In this document: piece by piece, positions 28,128 to 36,623 of the stretch
Layout: each line of letters begins with the position of its first letter
Position numbering within the stretch: the stretch's first letter is position 1
Assembly: GCA_963575745.1 (NCBI GenBank)
Contig: CAUYUJ010003049.1
Span: forward strand, 40,001 to 82,700
Reading direction: 5' to 3'
Source: Prorocentrum cordatum
Lineage: Eukaryota; Sar; Dinophyceae; Prorocentrales; Prorocentraceae
DNA: 42,700 nucleotides
Position numbers and translations under genes: made by a program
Notes under the pieces: model-generated
Told to the model about the DNA's origin: nothing
Databases searched by the model: none
Seen by the model: the letters and a program-made list of their open reading frames with translations, nothing else

Positions 28128-28640
28128 CTCAGGTGGATCTGTGAGGGGTGTGCCAAAATGGGGCGGTGGCGCCTTGCGAGCTGCGCCACTTGGACCGTAA
28201 ATGGAGCTCCCTATGGGGCCACGAAACGTGTGAGGGGTGTGCCAAAAAGGGACGGTGGCGCCATGCGAGCTGCGCCACGTGGACCTTAGGTGGAGCTCCC
28301 TATGGGGCCACGAAGCGTGTGAGGGGTGTGCCAAAAGGAGCTCCCTGAGGGCCACGAAATCTGTGAGGGGTGTGCCAAAATGGGGCGGTGGCGCCATGCG
28401 AGCTGCGCCACTTGGACTTCAGGTGGAGCTCCCTGAGGGGCCACGAAATCTGTGAGGGGTGTGCCAAAATGGGGCGGTGGCGCCTTGCGAGCTGCGCCAC
28501 TTGGACCGTAAATGGAGCTCCCTATGGGGCCACGAAACGTGTGAGGGGTGTGCCAAAATGGGCGTGCGGGACGCATGCGGGCACACCCACTGGGACCTTC
28601 GGTGGAGCTCCGTATGGGGCCACGAAACGTGCGATGATGG
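28128..28640. repeat. 89-bp tandem repeat array, copy 1
   Basis: The unit contains GTGAGGGGTGTGCCAAAA, GGGGCGGTGGCGCCATGCGA, GCTGCGCCACTTGGACC and GGTGGAGCTCCCTATGGGGC-CACGAAAC. Full units are spaced 89 bp; a 45-bp half unit lies near 28330. A diverged unit is also near the start of the block (26970-27035). Several internal words are palindromic (GGAGCTCC, GGCGCC). The array ends in a (GAT)n tract, 28631-28800. Confidence 0.9.
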
Positions 28641-28974
28641 CGACGAGGACAACGATGATGGTGATGACGACGATGATGGTGATGATGACGATGATGGTTA
28701 TGATGGCGGCCATGATGTTGATGCTGATGACGATGATGACGATAATGATGATGATAATGATGATGATGACGATGATGATGATGATGACGATGAGGATGAT
28801 AGGAGGGGAGAGGAGGCGGAGGAGGAGAGGAGGAAGGAGACGCGGGGCACCGTCTCTTCGAAACGAGGACCCAACACCACAGGATGGTTGGGAATACTGA
28901 TGATAATAATAATAATAAGAATAAGAATAATAATAAGAAGAAGAAGAAGAATAATAATAACAAACTGCGCCATA

Positions 28975-29115
28975 AACATGAGTTTCTGGCGTTCCGCGCG
29001 GATTTCTTGGATCTGCGCTGGACCCCCCTCCCTGGCGCGCGGTGCGCGCCAGGGGCGGCGCCAGAGGCGCCGCCGGGGGGGGCCCAGCGCGGATGCAAGA
29101 AATTCAGCGCGGAGT
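28975..29115 (+). repeat. GC-rich palindromic repeat M, copy 1
   Basis: GTTCCGCGCGGATTTCTTGG-ATCTGCGCTGG at the left pairs with CCCAGCGCGGATGCAAGAAA-TTCAGCGCGGAGTGC at the right; the centre is TGGCGCGCGGTGCGCGCCA and GGCGGCGCCAGAGGCGCCGCC-like hairpins. A homologue in the other orientation is at 36070-36205. The translation MSF-RSARISWI is conserved between them, but I take this as repeat similarity. Confidence 0.75.
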
Positions 29116-29156
29116 GCCACTTATCTTTATGCCGTTGTTTCTTCTTCGAGTCTTGG

Positions 29157-29190
29157 AACGCACCACTCTCGTGACGCCTTGCTCCTCTGA
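29157..29190 (+). repeat. 34-bp direct repeat, right copy
   Basis: The partner of 26640-26673, differing at one base (GCACCACTC versus GCACTACTC). Confidence 0.85.
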
Positions 29191-29209
29191 CTATTGCACC
29201 CAGACCCCC

Positions 29210-29392
29210 GAGATCATGATTTGTTCCTGACGTCGACACCCCGCAGAGGTCCCGACCTATTCCCTGGGACCTGTTTTTCATCCCACATCGTTTTTTAATG
29301 CTTCTGGGGACCGGCAAGGGCCCCTGGAGGCCGAAAACGGCGAAAAGCCTCCCACCGTGATTTTTGTCATTGCTCGAGGGGGGTCTGGGCCG
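29210..29392 (+). repeat. Family B element, full length
   Basis: It begins CCCAGACCCCCGAGATCATG and ends GAGGGGGGTCTGGG. The flanks GACTATTGC and GACTGTGGC agree at 7 of 9 positions and might be a decayed target duplication. Confidence 0.75.
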
Positions 29393-29415
29393 ACTGTGGC
29401 GACCCTCGGGGACGC

Positions 29416-29578
29416 AGTGGCCCGGGTCAATCCAGACCCGGTTCAGTCAGGCGCTGTAGGACCCTGCAGAGTCCGGCAGGATCCTGCACCCGAGCCCGGG
29501 TCAATGCACCCCTGGCTCCGCATGATCCTGCAAGATCCGACGCTCTGGCTGACCCCCGTTTGTATTGACCCCCGTCTC
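29416..29578 (+). repeat. Dispersed repeat W (ACCCGGGTCAAT), copy 1
   Basis: GGCCCGGGTCAATCCAGACC ... CCCGTTTGTATTGACCCCCG recurs at 34577-34771, where the same start and end words flank a different middle. The words ACCCGGGTCA and CAGGATCCTGCA are palindromic. Confidence 0.6.
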
Positions 29579-29746
29579 TTGGGTTGGGCGTGTCCTCCTA
29601 CAGGCGGATTTTGGACGAAAAATGAAAAGTTGTCAAACAATGCATGAAACATATACAAAAGATACTGAACAAATCGTCCCCAGACTGTTTCGCGTTCTAA
29701 AACTATTTTGGAATATTCCTCCTGCAGAGGGACAGGCCCGACTTAA
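29579..29746. mobile_element. Family A element, full length
   Basis: It runs from TTGGGTTGGGCGTGTCC to GAGGGACAGGCCCGACTTAA, with the internal GGATTTTGGACGAAAAATGA and CCCCAGACTGTTT. The flanks do not show a convincing duplication. Confidence 0.85.
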
Positions 29747-29764
29747 CCCTACGCGCTCGGTCAG

Positions 29765-29885
29765 CTGGCCTCCGCCAGCCGGGAGCGCAGGGCGATGACG
29801 GCGGCCGTGCGGCCAGCGCTGGCCGCCGCGGCGGCCACGGCCAGCAGCACCAGAAACGCCTGGTCCTCGATGGCGCCCCTTCAAG
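29765..29885 (-). pseudogene. Terminal-exon-like fragment with a membrane helix
   Basis: After a pyrimidine-rich run and an AG (CTCCTTTCTTGAAG) the minus strand reads AIEDQAFLVLLAVAAAAAS, AGRTAAVIALRSRLAEAS and a TGA at about 29765. A hydrophobic Leu/Val/Ala segment of about 15 residues would be a membrane helix near the C-terminus. Third positions are almost all G or C. No family is recognised. The stop is only about 20 bp from the end of a family A element. Confidence 0.4.
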
Positions 29886-30058
29886 AAAGGAGCCAAGGAG
29901 AGGCGACACCACCACCAGAACCCCCCGATGCTTATATCGTACTTGAGGACCACATCCCAGAAATAATTTCGAGCACCCCGAAAAGTGTCGCAACAGTGTC
30001 GAACGAGTCTGTCCCAGGGCCCAACACGTGGAAAACCTTCAGTTTCGGTATTTTCTTG

Positions 30059-30147
30059 GTGCTCGAAATTCTATCTGATGTGGGCAAAGCTACAGTAGGT
30101 TGGAACATCATGACCCAGTGTATCAACACAAACTATGACGGCGCGTT
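30059..30147 (+). repeat. Short dispersed repeat, second copy
   Basis: GCTCGAAATTC...GGTTGGAACATCATGA matches 20928-20990. The following TATCAACACAAACTATGACG-GCGCG matches 32865-32892 (ACATCAACAAAAACTATGGCGGCGCG). Confidence 0.5.
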
Positions 30148-30167
30148 CACTTGGCGGCGAGCACAAC

Positions 30168-30302
30168 GGGGTATGGGGGAGGGGGGGAGGCTTCTTAGGA
30201 GGCTGCGTCTTAGAAGACGGGAACCTTACATCTGCAGAGAAGGCACGCGCCTTCTAAGAAGCAGGTGTGTTTCTAAGACGCCTCCCCCCCTCCCCCTACC
30301 CC
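30168..30302. repeat. Inverted repeat with CTTCTTAGAAG palindromes
   Basis: GGGGTATGGGGGAGGGGGGG-AGGC on the left is matched by GCCTCCCCCCCTCCCCCTAC-CCC on the right. Inside are CTTCTTAGGAGG, GTCTTAGAAGAC, CTTCTAAGAAG and TTTCTAAGAC. Confidence 0.8.
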
Positions 30303-30337
30303 TTCTGCGCGTGGCTGACAAACCCCCACCCCAACCC

Positions 30338-30502
30338 AGACCCCCTCGAGTCATGAAAAAAACACCACAGAAGGTCTTTCATTCTCATTGGGCTATGGGG
30401 GCCCTTCCCGCGCCTCGGGACCGTTCGAAAACGGCCCAGGATGAAAAACCGGTCCCTGGGAAGGGGTCGAAACCTCTTGGGGGTGTGCGCCATGAAAAAA
30501 TT
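30338..30502 (-). repeat. Family B element, inverted
   Basis: It contains AGACCCCCTCGAGTCATGAA, GGGGGCCCTTCCCGCGCCTC, GGATGAAAAACCGGTCCCTG and CCATGAAAAAATT. It is cut at its end exactly where the second copy of the 2-kb block begins (30503). Confidence 0.7.
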
Positions 30503-31290
30503 ATCCTGGCGAAAGACCCAACCATATGCAGTTGTGAGTGCCGCAATTGTGAGTACCTTCTTCGGTGGCGCTCCCTATGGGGCCACGAACCGCATGAGGG
30601 GTATGCCGAAATATGGCGGGGTACACAACGCAAAGGAATACGATAGGTCAGATTACGAAAGAATGAACGCGGGTGAGCCAGAGCGCGAGAGAGTCTGAGT
30701 GTGAATGGGTCTGCGTGGGAGTGAGTATATTTGCATGAATGCGATCTTGGCTACGCCTAATGTAAATGTATATGAATGTGAATGGCTCGAGCACGCCTGT
30801 CCGAACACTCGTGACACTGGGCGTGGCCGCCGCGGGCAGCTTCCGCGGGAACCCCGACGGCAGCGCCCGCGCGCCGCGACGCCCATGTCGGCACGCCCCT
30901 TCACGGGGATCGCACCCGCTTCCGCTCCTTCATTTCCACCCTCTTTGCCTGCGCGCTCCAAAAATCCAAAGCTGCGGGCGCAGAGCAGCGCGGAGTCCCC
31001 GCGACGCGCGCAGGTCGCCGCGGAGGGGCCCCAGCGACGCGCGCAGGTCGTCCGCTGCGCGGAGCACAGAGAGCTAGCCGGCCGGCTGATTGCGGGCAAG
31101 GCTCCGGCCGCTGGGCAGAGCGACGACGGGCGAGCGAGGCGCTGAGCAGAGCGCCGCGCGGAATCCCCGCGACGCGCGCTGGTCGCCCCGAGAGGGCCCC
31201 AGCGACGCGCGCGGGTCGTCCGCGGCGCGAGGCCGAACAATTATGCGGGCAGTCGAGAGAAGGCGCGGCTCGGGGGGGGCGCTCCTCAGG

Positions 31291-31830
31291 TCAGGCCTCG
31301 CGGATAAACTCGGTGAAGCCGAGCTTCCTGGCGAGGGCCGTCGCCTCCCTCCTGCGCCGCTTCGTGCGCGTTGCAAACTGCTCCAGCTGCTTTCGCAGGC
31401 CCTCCGGCGGTCCTGCCAGGAAGAACTCGATGCGCGGCGCCCGCATGAGCAGGAGGTCCTCGTGGCGCGTGGCGCGCGAGAGCAGCACATAGAGCTCCAG
31501 CCACCAGTCGTCGTCCTCCTTCTTGCCGTTCCCGGCCTCGTGGCGGCCGCAGTCCAGGATCACACCTGGGCGACTCGGCCGAGGGGGCAGTGCGCCGGGC
31601 AGCCGACGGCCCAGGGCGAGAGTCCACAAGACCGAGATCTGGCCGCGGACTGCTCGCGCCCCGGAGGTCTGGCCGTCCCCGGAGCGCCGGTCCCCCGCCC
31701 CGTCGCCTTCGCGCATGGTGCGCCCCTGGCACGCCACCGTGGTGATGACCCTGCCGTGCGAGAACGGGAAGCCCGTCCGCGTGACCTTGGAGGTGCGGAA
31801 GGTGAACGGTTCCGACGTGCGGGGCTCGAA
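31291..31830 (-). pseudogene. SF1 DNA helicase C-terminal fragment, two exons, copy 2
   Basis: The upstream exon piece (31830-31707) reads FTFRTSKVTRTGFPFSHGR, VITTVACQGRTMREG, matching the helicase region before and around motif V (xxTxxxxQGxTM). A 141-nt interval (31706-31566) starts GCGACG and ends CCCAG. Joining across it restores REG-VILDCGRHEAG with an AG|G-type junction, so it is a GC-AG intron, the non-canonical type common in dinoflagellates. The downstream exon (31565-31291) continues WWLELYVLLSRATRHEDLL (motif VI), RAPRIEFFLAGPPEGLR and ends LGFTEFIREA with a TGA. The interval is 47 codons and stop-free, so retention would not break the frame. Upstream motifs I-IV are absent and the fragment joins 89-bp repeat DNA at 31830. 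Confidence 0.6.
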
Positions 31831-32420
31831 ACGTGTGAGGGGTGTGCCAAAAAGGGGCGGTGGCGCCATGCGAGCTGCGCCACTTGGACCTCAGGTGGAG
31901 CTCCCTGAGGGGCCACGAAATCTGTGAGGGGTGTGCCAAAATGGGGCGGTGGCGCCTTGCGAGCTGCGCCACTTCGACCGTGAATGGAGCTCCCTATGGG
32001 GCCACGAAACGTGTGAGGGGTGTGCCAAAAAGGGACGGTGGCGCCATGCGAGCTGCGCCACGTGGACCTTAGGTGGAGCTCCCTATGGGGCCACGAAACG
32101 TGTGAGGGGTGTGCCAAAAGGAGCTCCCTGAGGGGCCACGAAATCTGTGAGGGGTGTGCCAAAATGGGGCGGTGGCGCCATGCGAGCTGCGCCACTTGGA
32201 CCTCAGGTGGAGCTCCCTGAGGGGCCACGAAACGTGTGAGGGGTGTGCCAAAATGGGGCGGTGGCGCCATGCGAGCTGCGCCACTTGGACCGTAAATGGA
32301 GCTCCCTATGGGGCCACGAAACGTGTGAGGGGTGTGCCAAAATGGGCGTGCGGGACGCATGCGGGCACACCCACTGGGACCTTCGGTGGAGCTCCGTATG
32401 GGGCCACGAAACGTGCGATG
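31829..32420. repeat. 89-bp tandem repeat array, copy 2
   Basis: The unit is the same as at 28128-28640. Units recur at 89-bp steps near 31842, 31931, 32020, then after a 45-bp partial unit near 32154 and 32243. A (GAT)n tract follows (32415-32582). Confidence 0.9.
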
Positions 32421-32698
32421 ATGGCGACGAGGACAACGATGATGGTGATGACGACGATGATGGTGATGATGACGATGATGGTTATGATGGCGGCCATGAT
32501 GTTGATGCTGATGACGATGATGATGATAATGATGATGATAATGATGATGATGACGATGATGATGATGACGATGAGGATGATAGGAGGGGAGAGGAGGCGG
32601 AGGAGGAGAGGAGGAAGGAGACGCGGGGCACCGTCTCTTCAAAACGAGGACCCAACACCACAGGATGGTTGGGAATCATGACCTCTGGCGTCTGGGAA

Positions 32699-32868
32699 CC
32701 CAGACCCCCGACGTCATGATTCTTTCATGACGTCCAACCCCAGAGGTTTCGACCTATTCCTCGGGACCTGTTTTTCATCCCGAATCGTTTTTTGACGGTC
32801 CCGAGGCCCAGTAATGGCCACCCCTCCCGTCGTGATTTTTTCATGGCTCGAGGGGGTCTTGGAATACA
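32699..32868 (+). repeat. Family B element
   Basis: It runs from CCCAGACCCCCGACGTCATG to CTCGAGGGGGTCTTGG, with a short internal deletion where the GGGCCCCCAGAGG word normally stands. From 32893 to 33370 no gene is seen; a G run is present near 33130. Confidence 0.75.
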
Positions 32869-33429
32869 TCAACAAAAACTATGGCGGCGCGCCAGAAGAA
32901 CGGCTCGGGATAAGAAGCCGACCGCGCGGGGAAGAGGTCCGGGGATCCTCCGGGGTCCGCATTGCAGAGAGCCTGTTTTTGTTTTTTGAATAGACTCTGG
33001 CAAGTTGACTTGCATGGAGGGGGGGAAGCTGAACCTGAAGCAGGCCGCAGACGACTCGACGTGTGCGGAAATCACGCAAGTCGAAAGGGGCACTTGCACG
33101 CTCGTGTTCGATTGAAGAGGGTCGAGGGAGGGGGGGGGGGGGGCGGGGGCGAACGCCATGCAAGCAAACTTGCCTGAATCTAAAGGAAAGCAGGCTCAAA
33201 AGCCAAGACGTCGAAATCTGGGCACCACCCGCGCGAGGCGCCACCGGGAGGCTCCTCCGGGCGGTGTGGGCCCCTTCCCCCCCCCCCTCTCGCTCAAGAC
33301 ATCCCCCAATGATCCCCAGCTCGGGGAGGCACCACGGGCCTCCTCGCGAGAGGCGCCCCCGACCCCCCCCCGTAGCCCAGACTCCCGACGTCGCGATTTT
33401 TTCCTGGCGTCGACCCCAAAGGTCTAGAC

Positions 33430-33984
33430 TTAGGTTGGGCGTGTCCCCCTACAGGCAGATTGTGGAGGAAAGAAAAAACGTAGCACCCGGCAGTTGCGGA
33501 TAAGAGAGAGGCGGCGGCGGGGACGTCGGCAGTCTGCGAGGCTTTGAAGAAGCCCTCCGCAGGCGCAACAAAAATTCAAGCTGTGCAACGTGCCCGCCGC
33601 AGGTGCATATTTTTTGTTAAAACAATGTAGGTGTGTCGCGGGTTGGGTCGCAGGGTGGGTTGGGTCGCAGGTGGGTCGCGGGTGGGTCGACGGTGGGTCG
33701 CGGGTGGGTCGCGGGCTGGGTCGCGGGTGGGTCGCGGGTGGGTCGCGGGTGGGTCGCGGGTGGGTCGCGAGCGGGTCGCGGGGTGGGTCGCGGACGGGTC
33801 GCGGTTGGGTCGCGGGGTGTGTCGCGGGTGGGTCGCGAGGTGTGTCGCGGAATGAATGACCGTTCGGCCCCCTCACTCTGACCCAAAAATTACTTAAACA
33901 TAAAACAGATGGTACAAAAAATCCCCATACTATTTTTTGGCTATCTTTGAACATCCCCCCTGTAGAGGGACAAACCCGACTTAC
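33430..33984. mobile_element. Family A element inserted in family B, later expanded by a minisatellite
   Basis: The left end is TTAGGTTGGGCGTGTCCCCC and the right end GTAGAGGGACAAACCCGACT-TAC. Flanks GTCTAGAC (33422-33429) and GTGTAGAC (33985-33992) match at 7 of 8 positions. The interior holds unrelated sequence and the GGGTCGCGGGT array. Confidence 0.85.
33631..33852. repeat. Minisatellite of GGGTCGCGGGT units
   Basis: Roughly twenty 10-11-bp units with small variants (GGGTCGACGGT, GGGTCGCGAGC, GGGTCGCGGAC). With a 10-bp unit every frame is open and encodes a repeated peptide such as RPTRDPPATH; none of these is a gene. Confidence 0.9.
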
Positions 33985-34206
33985 GTGTAGACCCCTTCCC
34001 TGGGACCGGCTTTTCATCCTGGGTCGTTTTTGGACGGTCCCGAGGCTCGGTAAGGGCCCCCAGAAGCCGAAAACGGCGAAAAAACACCCGTCGTGTTTTT
34101 TTCGTGACTCGAGGCTCGAAGGGGTCTGGGAGTGGCGGTGGTACTGTCGCTTCCCCTCTCCTCGGGCCTCAGAATGTTCAGCAGAATGCCGACGAGGCTC
34201 TGAGCC

Positions 34207-34435
34207 TGGGGGGGAGGAGGAGGAGGAGGAGGAGGAGGAGGAGGGAGGAGGAGGAGGAGGAGGAGGAGGAGGAGGAGGAGGAGGAGGAGGAGAGGAGGAG
34301 GATGAGGAGGAGGGAGGAGGAGGAGGCGGAGGCGGAGGAGGAGGGAGGAGGAAGGAGGAGGAGGAGGAGGAGGCGGAGGAGGAGGAGGAGGAGGTGGAGG
34401 AGGAGAAAGAGGAGGAGGAGCAGGAGGAGAGGGGA
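34207..34435. repeat. (GGA)n microsatellite, about 225 bp
   Basis: GAG/GGA triplets with scattered GGC and GAT interruptions. Confidence 0.95.
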
Positions 34436-34517
34436 GGGAAACAAAGGGGGGGGAGGGGGGCACCTGGAGCGGCGGCGCGCCCCAGAGGGGGGCAGGCAGA
34501 CGGGGGGGCGGGGCTCC

Positions 34518-34876
34518 CAGGCCCCCGACGTCGTGATCTCTATCCCGACGTCGACCCCCCGAGGTCTCTCGGGGATCTTCTGACCCGGGTCAATCCAGAC
34601 CCGGGTCAGCAGGAAACCAAAAAAAAAAACTGCAATGCAGGACAAAAAAACTGCAGCGCAGGTTTTCGCAGACCAGGGTCAGCCAGTAGGCGCGGCCGCC
34701 TCGCGGCCACAAGCGGCTCGCTAACCCGGGTCAGCCAGAGGGGGTCTTCGCCCGTTTGCATTGACCCCGTCTGAAGGCTCCCGAGTCTCGACCTGCTCCG
34801 AGGGACCGGCTTTTCCTCCCGAGTCTGAAGTCGGGCGCTTTTCCTCCCGAGTCTGAAGTCGGGCATGTCCCTCGGA
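34518..34876 (+). repeat. Family B, repeat W and family A fragments
   Basis: GGCCCCCGACGTCGTGATC...GACGTCGACCCCCCGAGGTC (34518-34573) is a family B start. Repeat W follows (34577-34771, AATCCAGACCCGGGTCAG ... GTTTGCATTGACCCCG). Then come two copies of TTTTCCTCCCGAGTCTGAAG-TCGGGC (about 34810-34864), the second leading into a family A-like GTCGGGCATGTCCC. From 34877 to 35039 nothing was recognised. Confidence 0.55.
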
Positions 34877-35039
34877 GACGGACAGACCCCCCTTTAGCAA
34901 AACGTGGCTTTGTGAAAAAACGACCTGAGGCCCAAACCTGGCGGGCGCAAGCCTGGAAAATAACGGCCACGGCGCCCTCTCGAACCGAAAACAGACAATT
35001 CACTAATCGACGTGTCACTGTTGGGGGTTCTGTCCGCCC

Positions 35040-35192
35040 CCGAGTCCCCCTACAGGCGGATCTTGGACGAGGAATAAAGAATAGCCAACACATTTCCCCT
35101 AGGTGATCAAAAATTGTATAAAAATCGTCCCCAGACTATGTTCTGACAATTTGTCAATGCTCTTCCTGTAGAGGGACACGCCCGACTCGACC
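35040..35192. mobile_element. Family A element, left terminus lost
   Basis: GTCCCCCTACAGGCGGATCT-TGGACGAGGAATAAAGAATAG opens it, and AATCGTCCCCAGACTATG...CTTCCTGTAGAGGGACACGC-CCGACTC closes it. The outer left GTCGGGC is replaced by GTCCGCCCCCGA. Confidence 0.75.
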
Positions 35193-35194
35193 CA

Positions 35195-35290
35195 AACCGT
35201 TCTCGGACGGCCCCGAGGCCCGGCAAAGGCCCCCTGGAGGCCGCGAGGGGCGGAAAGCCTCCCGCCGCGACCTCGATCCTCACTCGAAGG
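35195..35290 (+). repeat. Family B fragment
   Basis: CCGTTCTCGGACGGCCCCGA-GGCCCGGCAAAGGCCCCCTGGAGGCCGCGAGG-GGCGGAAAGCCTCCCG is the right two thirds of the family. Confidence 0.6.
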
Positions 35291-35359
35291 GCGAGCGCCT
35301 CCCCTCCCCGCGGCCTCACGGAGGGCCCCTCTCCGAGTGGCCGGGGCGGCCTTCCTGCG

Positions 35360-35447
35360 AGGCCCCCCTCCTCCGCCTCCTCCTCCTCCGCCTCCTCCTC
35401 CTCCTCCTCATCCTCCTCCTCCTCCTCCTCCTCCTCCCCCGCCCCTC
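35360..35447. repeat. (CTC)n microsatellite
   Basis: CTCCTC with a few CCGCCT interruptions, about 85 bp. Confidence 0.85.
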
Positions 35448-35609
35448 CCTCGCGCGCTCAACTAATTATCTCCTCCCTCGGCGCGCCGAGGAGGACAGGA
35501 AGGGGCCCCCAGGGGCACACGGCAGGGAGCAGGCACGGCTCCCAGGCTTCTCCACAGGCTCCCAGGCAGGATCGCGTCGTGGAAAGAAGCGGGGCGGCAA
35601 TTGTGAAGG

Positions 35610-35765
35610 GCCCCCAGGACACACAAATAAATACACACAAATAAAAAGATTCCTTATATTTTTCTCATATTTTTGGGGTTTTTGTCTTCCCCCCACTTCC
35701 TATATTTTTGCATATTTTCCTGGGGGTCGACGATGAATTATGTCTGTGTGTTTTTTCCCCTCCTG
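35610..35765 (+). repeat. Dispersed repeat T, copy 2
   Basis: GGGCCCCCAGGACACACAAATAAAT, CCTTATATTTTTCTCATATT, GTCTTCCCCCCACTTCC and GGGGTCGACGATGAATTATG-TCTGTGTGTTTTTTCCCCTCCTGA match 37548-37695 at about 75-80%. A shorter related piece is at 35945-36022. Confidence 0.7.
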
Positions 35766-35784
35766 AAATTGTTTCGCCACGTTC

Positions 35785-35935
35785 GGCCCCCGGGGGCCCT
35801 CGCCGGGCCCTCGCCGGGCCCCGAGGGCCGTCAACAAAACGACGCAGGCTGAGAAGCTGGCCCCAGGGAAGGGGTCGGGACTTCTGGGGACGCCGTCCTG
35901 CAAAAATCAGGACGTCGCGTGTCTGGGCTCCCAAG
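35785..35935 (-). repeat. Family B element, inverted, right part
   Basis: It contains GGGCCCCGAGGGCCGTCAAC, GGCCCCAGGGAAGGGGTCGG and CAAAAATCAGGACGTCGCGT-GTCTGGGC. Confidence 0.65.
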
Positions 35936-36069
35936 TATTTTTTGGGCTGTCGTCCCCCCCCCTTCCCACAGATTCCTATCTCTCCCTGGGGATCGAAGAG
36001 GATTGTGTCTGCGTGATTGTGGCCAATCCTGAGACGATTGGAAGAAGAAAGACCGACCCAAACACAAAA

Positions 36070-36205
36070 TTTTCGGAGGTGCGTGCGGACCCTCGCGGTG
36101 CCTCAAGCGCCGCCCCTGGCGCGCTCCGCGCGCCACGGATGTGAGCCCAGCGCCGATCCAAGTAATCCGCGCGGACCTCCGAAAATTCATGGTTGTACTG
36201 ATCTT
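36070..36205 (-). repeat. GC-rich palindromic repeat M, copy 2
   Basis: Inverted arms ATTTTCGGAGGTGCGTGCGG-A and TCCGCGCGGACCTCCGAAAA-T flank a core with CTGGCGCGCTCCGCGCGCCA. In reverse complement it aligns with 28975-29115 through CCGCGCGGATT(T/A)CTTGGATC(T/G)GCGCTGG. Confidence 0.75.
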
Positions 36206-36392
36206 CTTCGATTCTTCGAGAACCATAATCAAGCACGTGTAACCGTACAGCAGAGGCAGCCTGTACGAGTCCCGCAGGCCGAAGCCGTCCGCGCCCCCGC
36301 AAGCGTCTATCCGGACGCCCAGATACGTGGAGAGGAACAAGTCGGACGCCGGGTCCGCCAAAGGGAATGCCGCGGGCAGCCACCCGAGGTAC
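36206..36392 (-). pseudogene. Exon-like fragment, unknown protein
   Basis: A good acceptor context (CTCTTGGTTTGCCCAG, ending at 36393) opens a minus frame YLGWLPAAFPLADPASDLF, LSTYLGVRIDACGGADGFGL, RDSYRLPLLYGYTCLIMVLEES. Third codon positions are mostly C or G, and the residue mix (Tyr, Trp, Asp, Gly) is that of a folded protein. It ends near or shortly before palindromic repeat M; a possible donor is ATG|GTTCTC at about 36229. I cannot name the family. Confidence 0.4.
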
Positions 36393-36623
36393 CTGGGCAA
36401 ACCAAGAGGTTCGGCGACTCTAAACTGTGTGGTTTGCAAAGGGTGTGGTTTGCAACCTGCACCCTGGGAACATCCTGGGGGGCACCCTGAGGGGCGCGCG
36501 GGGACCTCGATAAAGCTCTCCCGCGCCCAGAGGAGGCCCGACGAGGACAGTGTCGTGCCCCCCAGGCTCCAACAGTGCCGATCGCAAACCACACACCGGC
36601 GTAACCATCGCCGAAAGGTACCG

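Larger units (their letters stand above)
26917..28895. repeat. Duplicated 2-kb block, copy 1
   Basis: It starts ATCCTGGCGAAAGACCCAAC and ends GGATGGTTGGGAAT; copy 2 is at 30503-32676 in the same orientation with about 97% identity over most of its length. CCCAACCAT near the start (26931-26939) is inverted as ATGGTTGGG near the end (28884-28892). Relative to copy 2 it lacks about 195 bp net, mainly the upstream helicase exon. Contents: an internal 75-bp direct repeat (about 27405-27476 and 27570-27640, CCCCGCGACGCGCGC...), a helicase fragment, the 89-bp array and a (GAT)n tract. Confidence 0.95.
30503..32676. repeat. Duplicated 2-kb block, copy 2 (fuller copy)
   Basis: It has the same borders as copy 1 (ATCCTGGCGAAAGACCCAAC ... 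GATGGTTGGGAAT) and the same inverted 9-mers (30518-30526 and 32665-32673). It keeps an additional helicase exon and one or two more units of the 89-bp array. It is inserted in or next to a family B copy on its left and followed by family B sequence on its right. Confidence 0.95.
33376..34136 (+). repeat. Family B element split by a family A insertion
   Basis: The left half 33376-33429 (CAGACTCCCGACGTCGCGAT...CCCAAAGGTCTAGAC) and right half 33985-34136 (GTGTAGACCCCTTCCC...GACTCGAGG-GGGTCTGGG) are one family B copy. The break falls inside the family's GAGGTCTCGACC word. The interruption is exactly the family A element plus its target duplication. Confidence 0.85.

Noticed and set aside
28975-29110. 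Conserved peptide start MSF/MNF-RSARI(S/T)WI shared by 28979 and 36190
   Set aside because: The similarity covers both strands and the non-coding parts equally, so it reflects a shared palindromic repeat, not a protein family.
28286-29317. Minus-strand frame of 343 codons with repeated HTFRGPIGSS segments and a His-rich stretch
   Set aside because: It is a translation of the 89-bp array and the (GAT)n tract; the homologous frame in copy 2 differs in length because of unit number.
33590-33881. RPTRDPPATH- and GWVAGGSRV-type repeated peptides on both strands
   Set aside because: A 10-11-bp minisatellite without stop words opens all frames.
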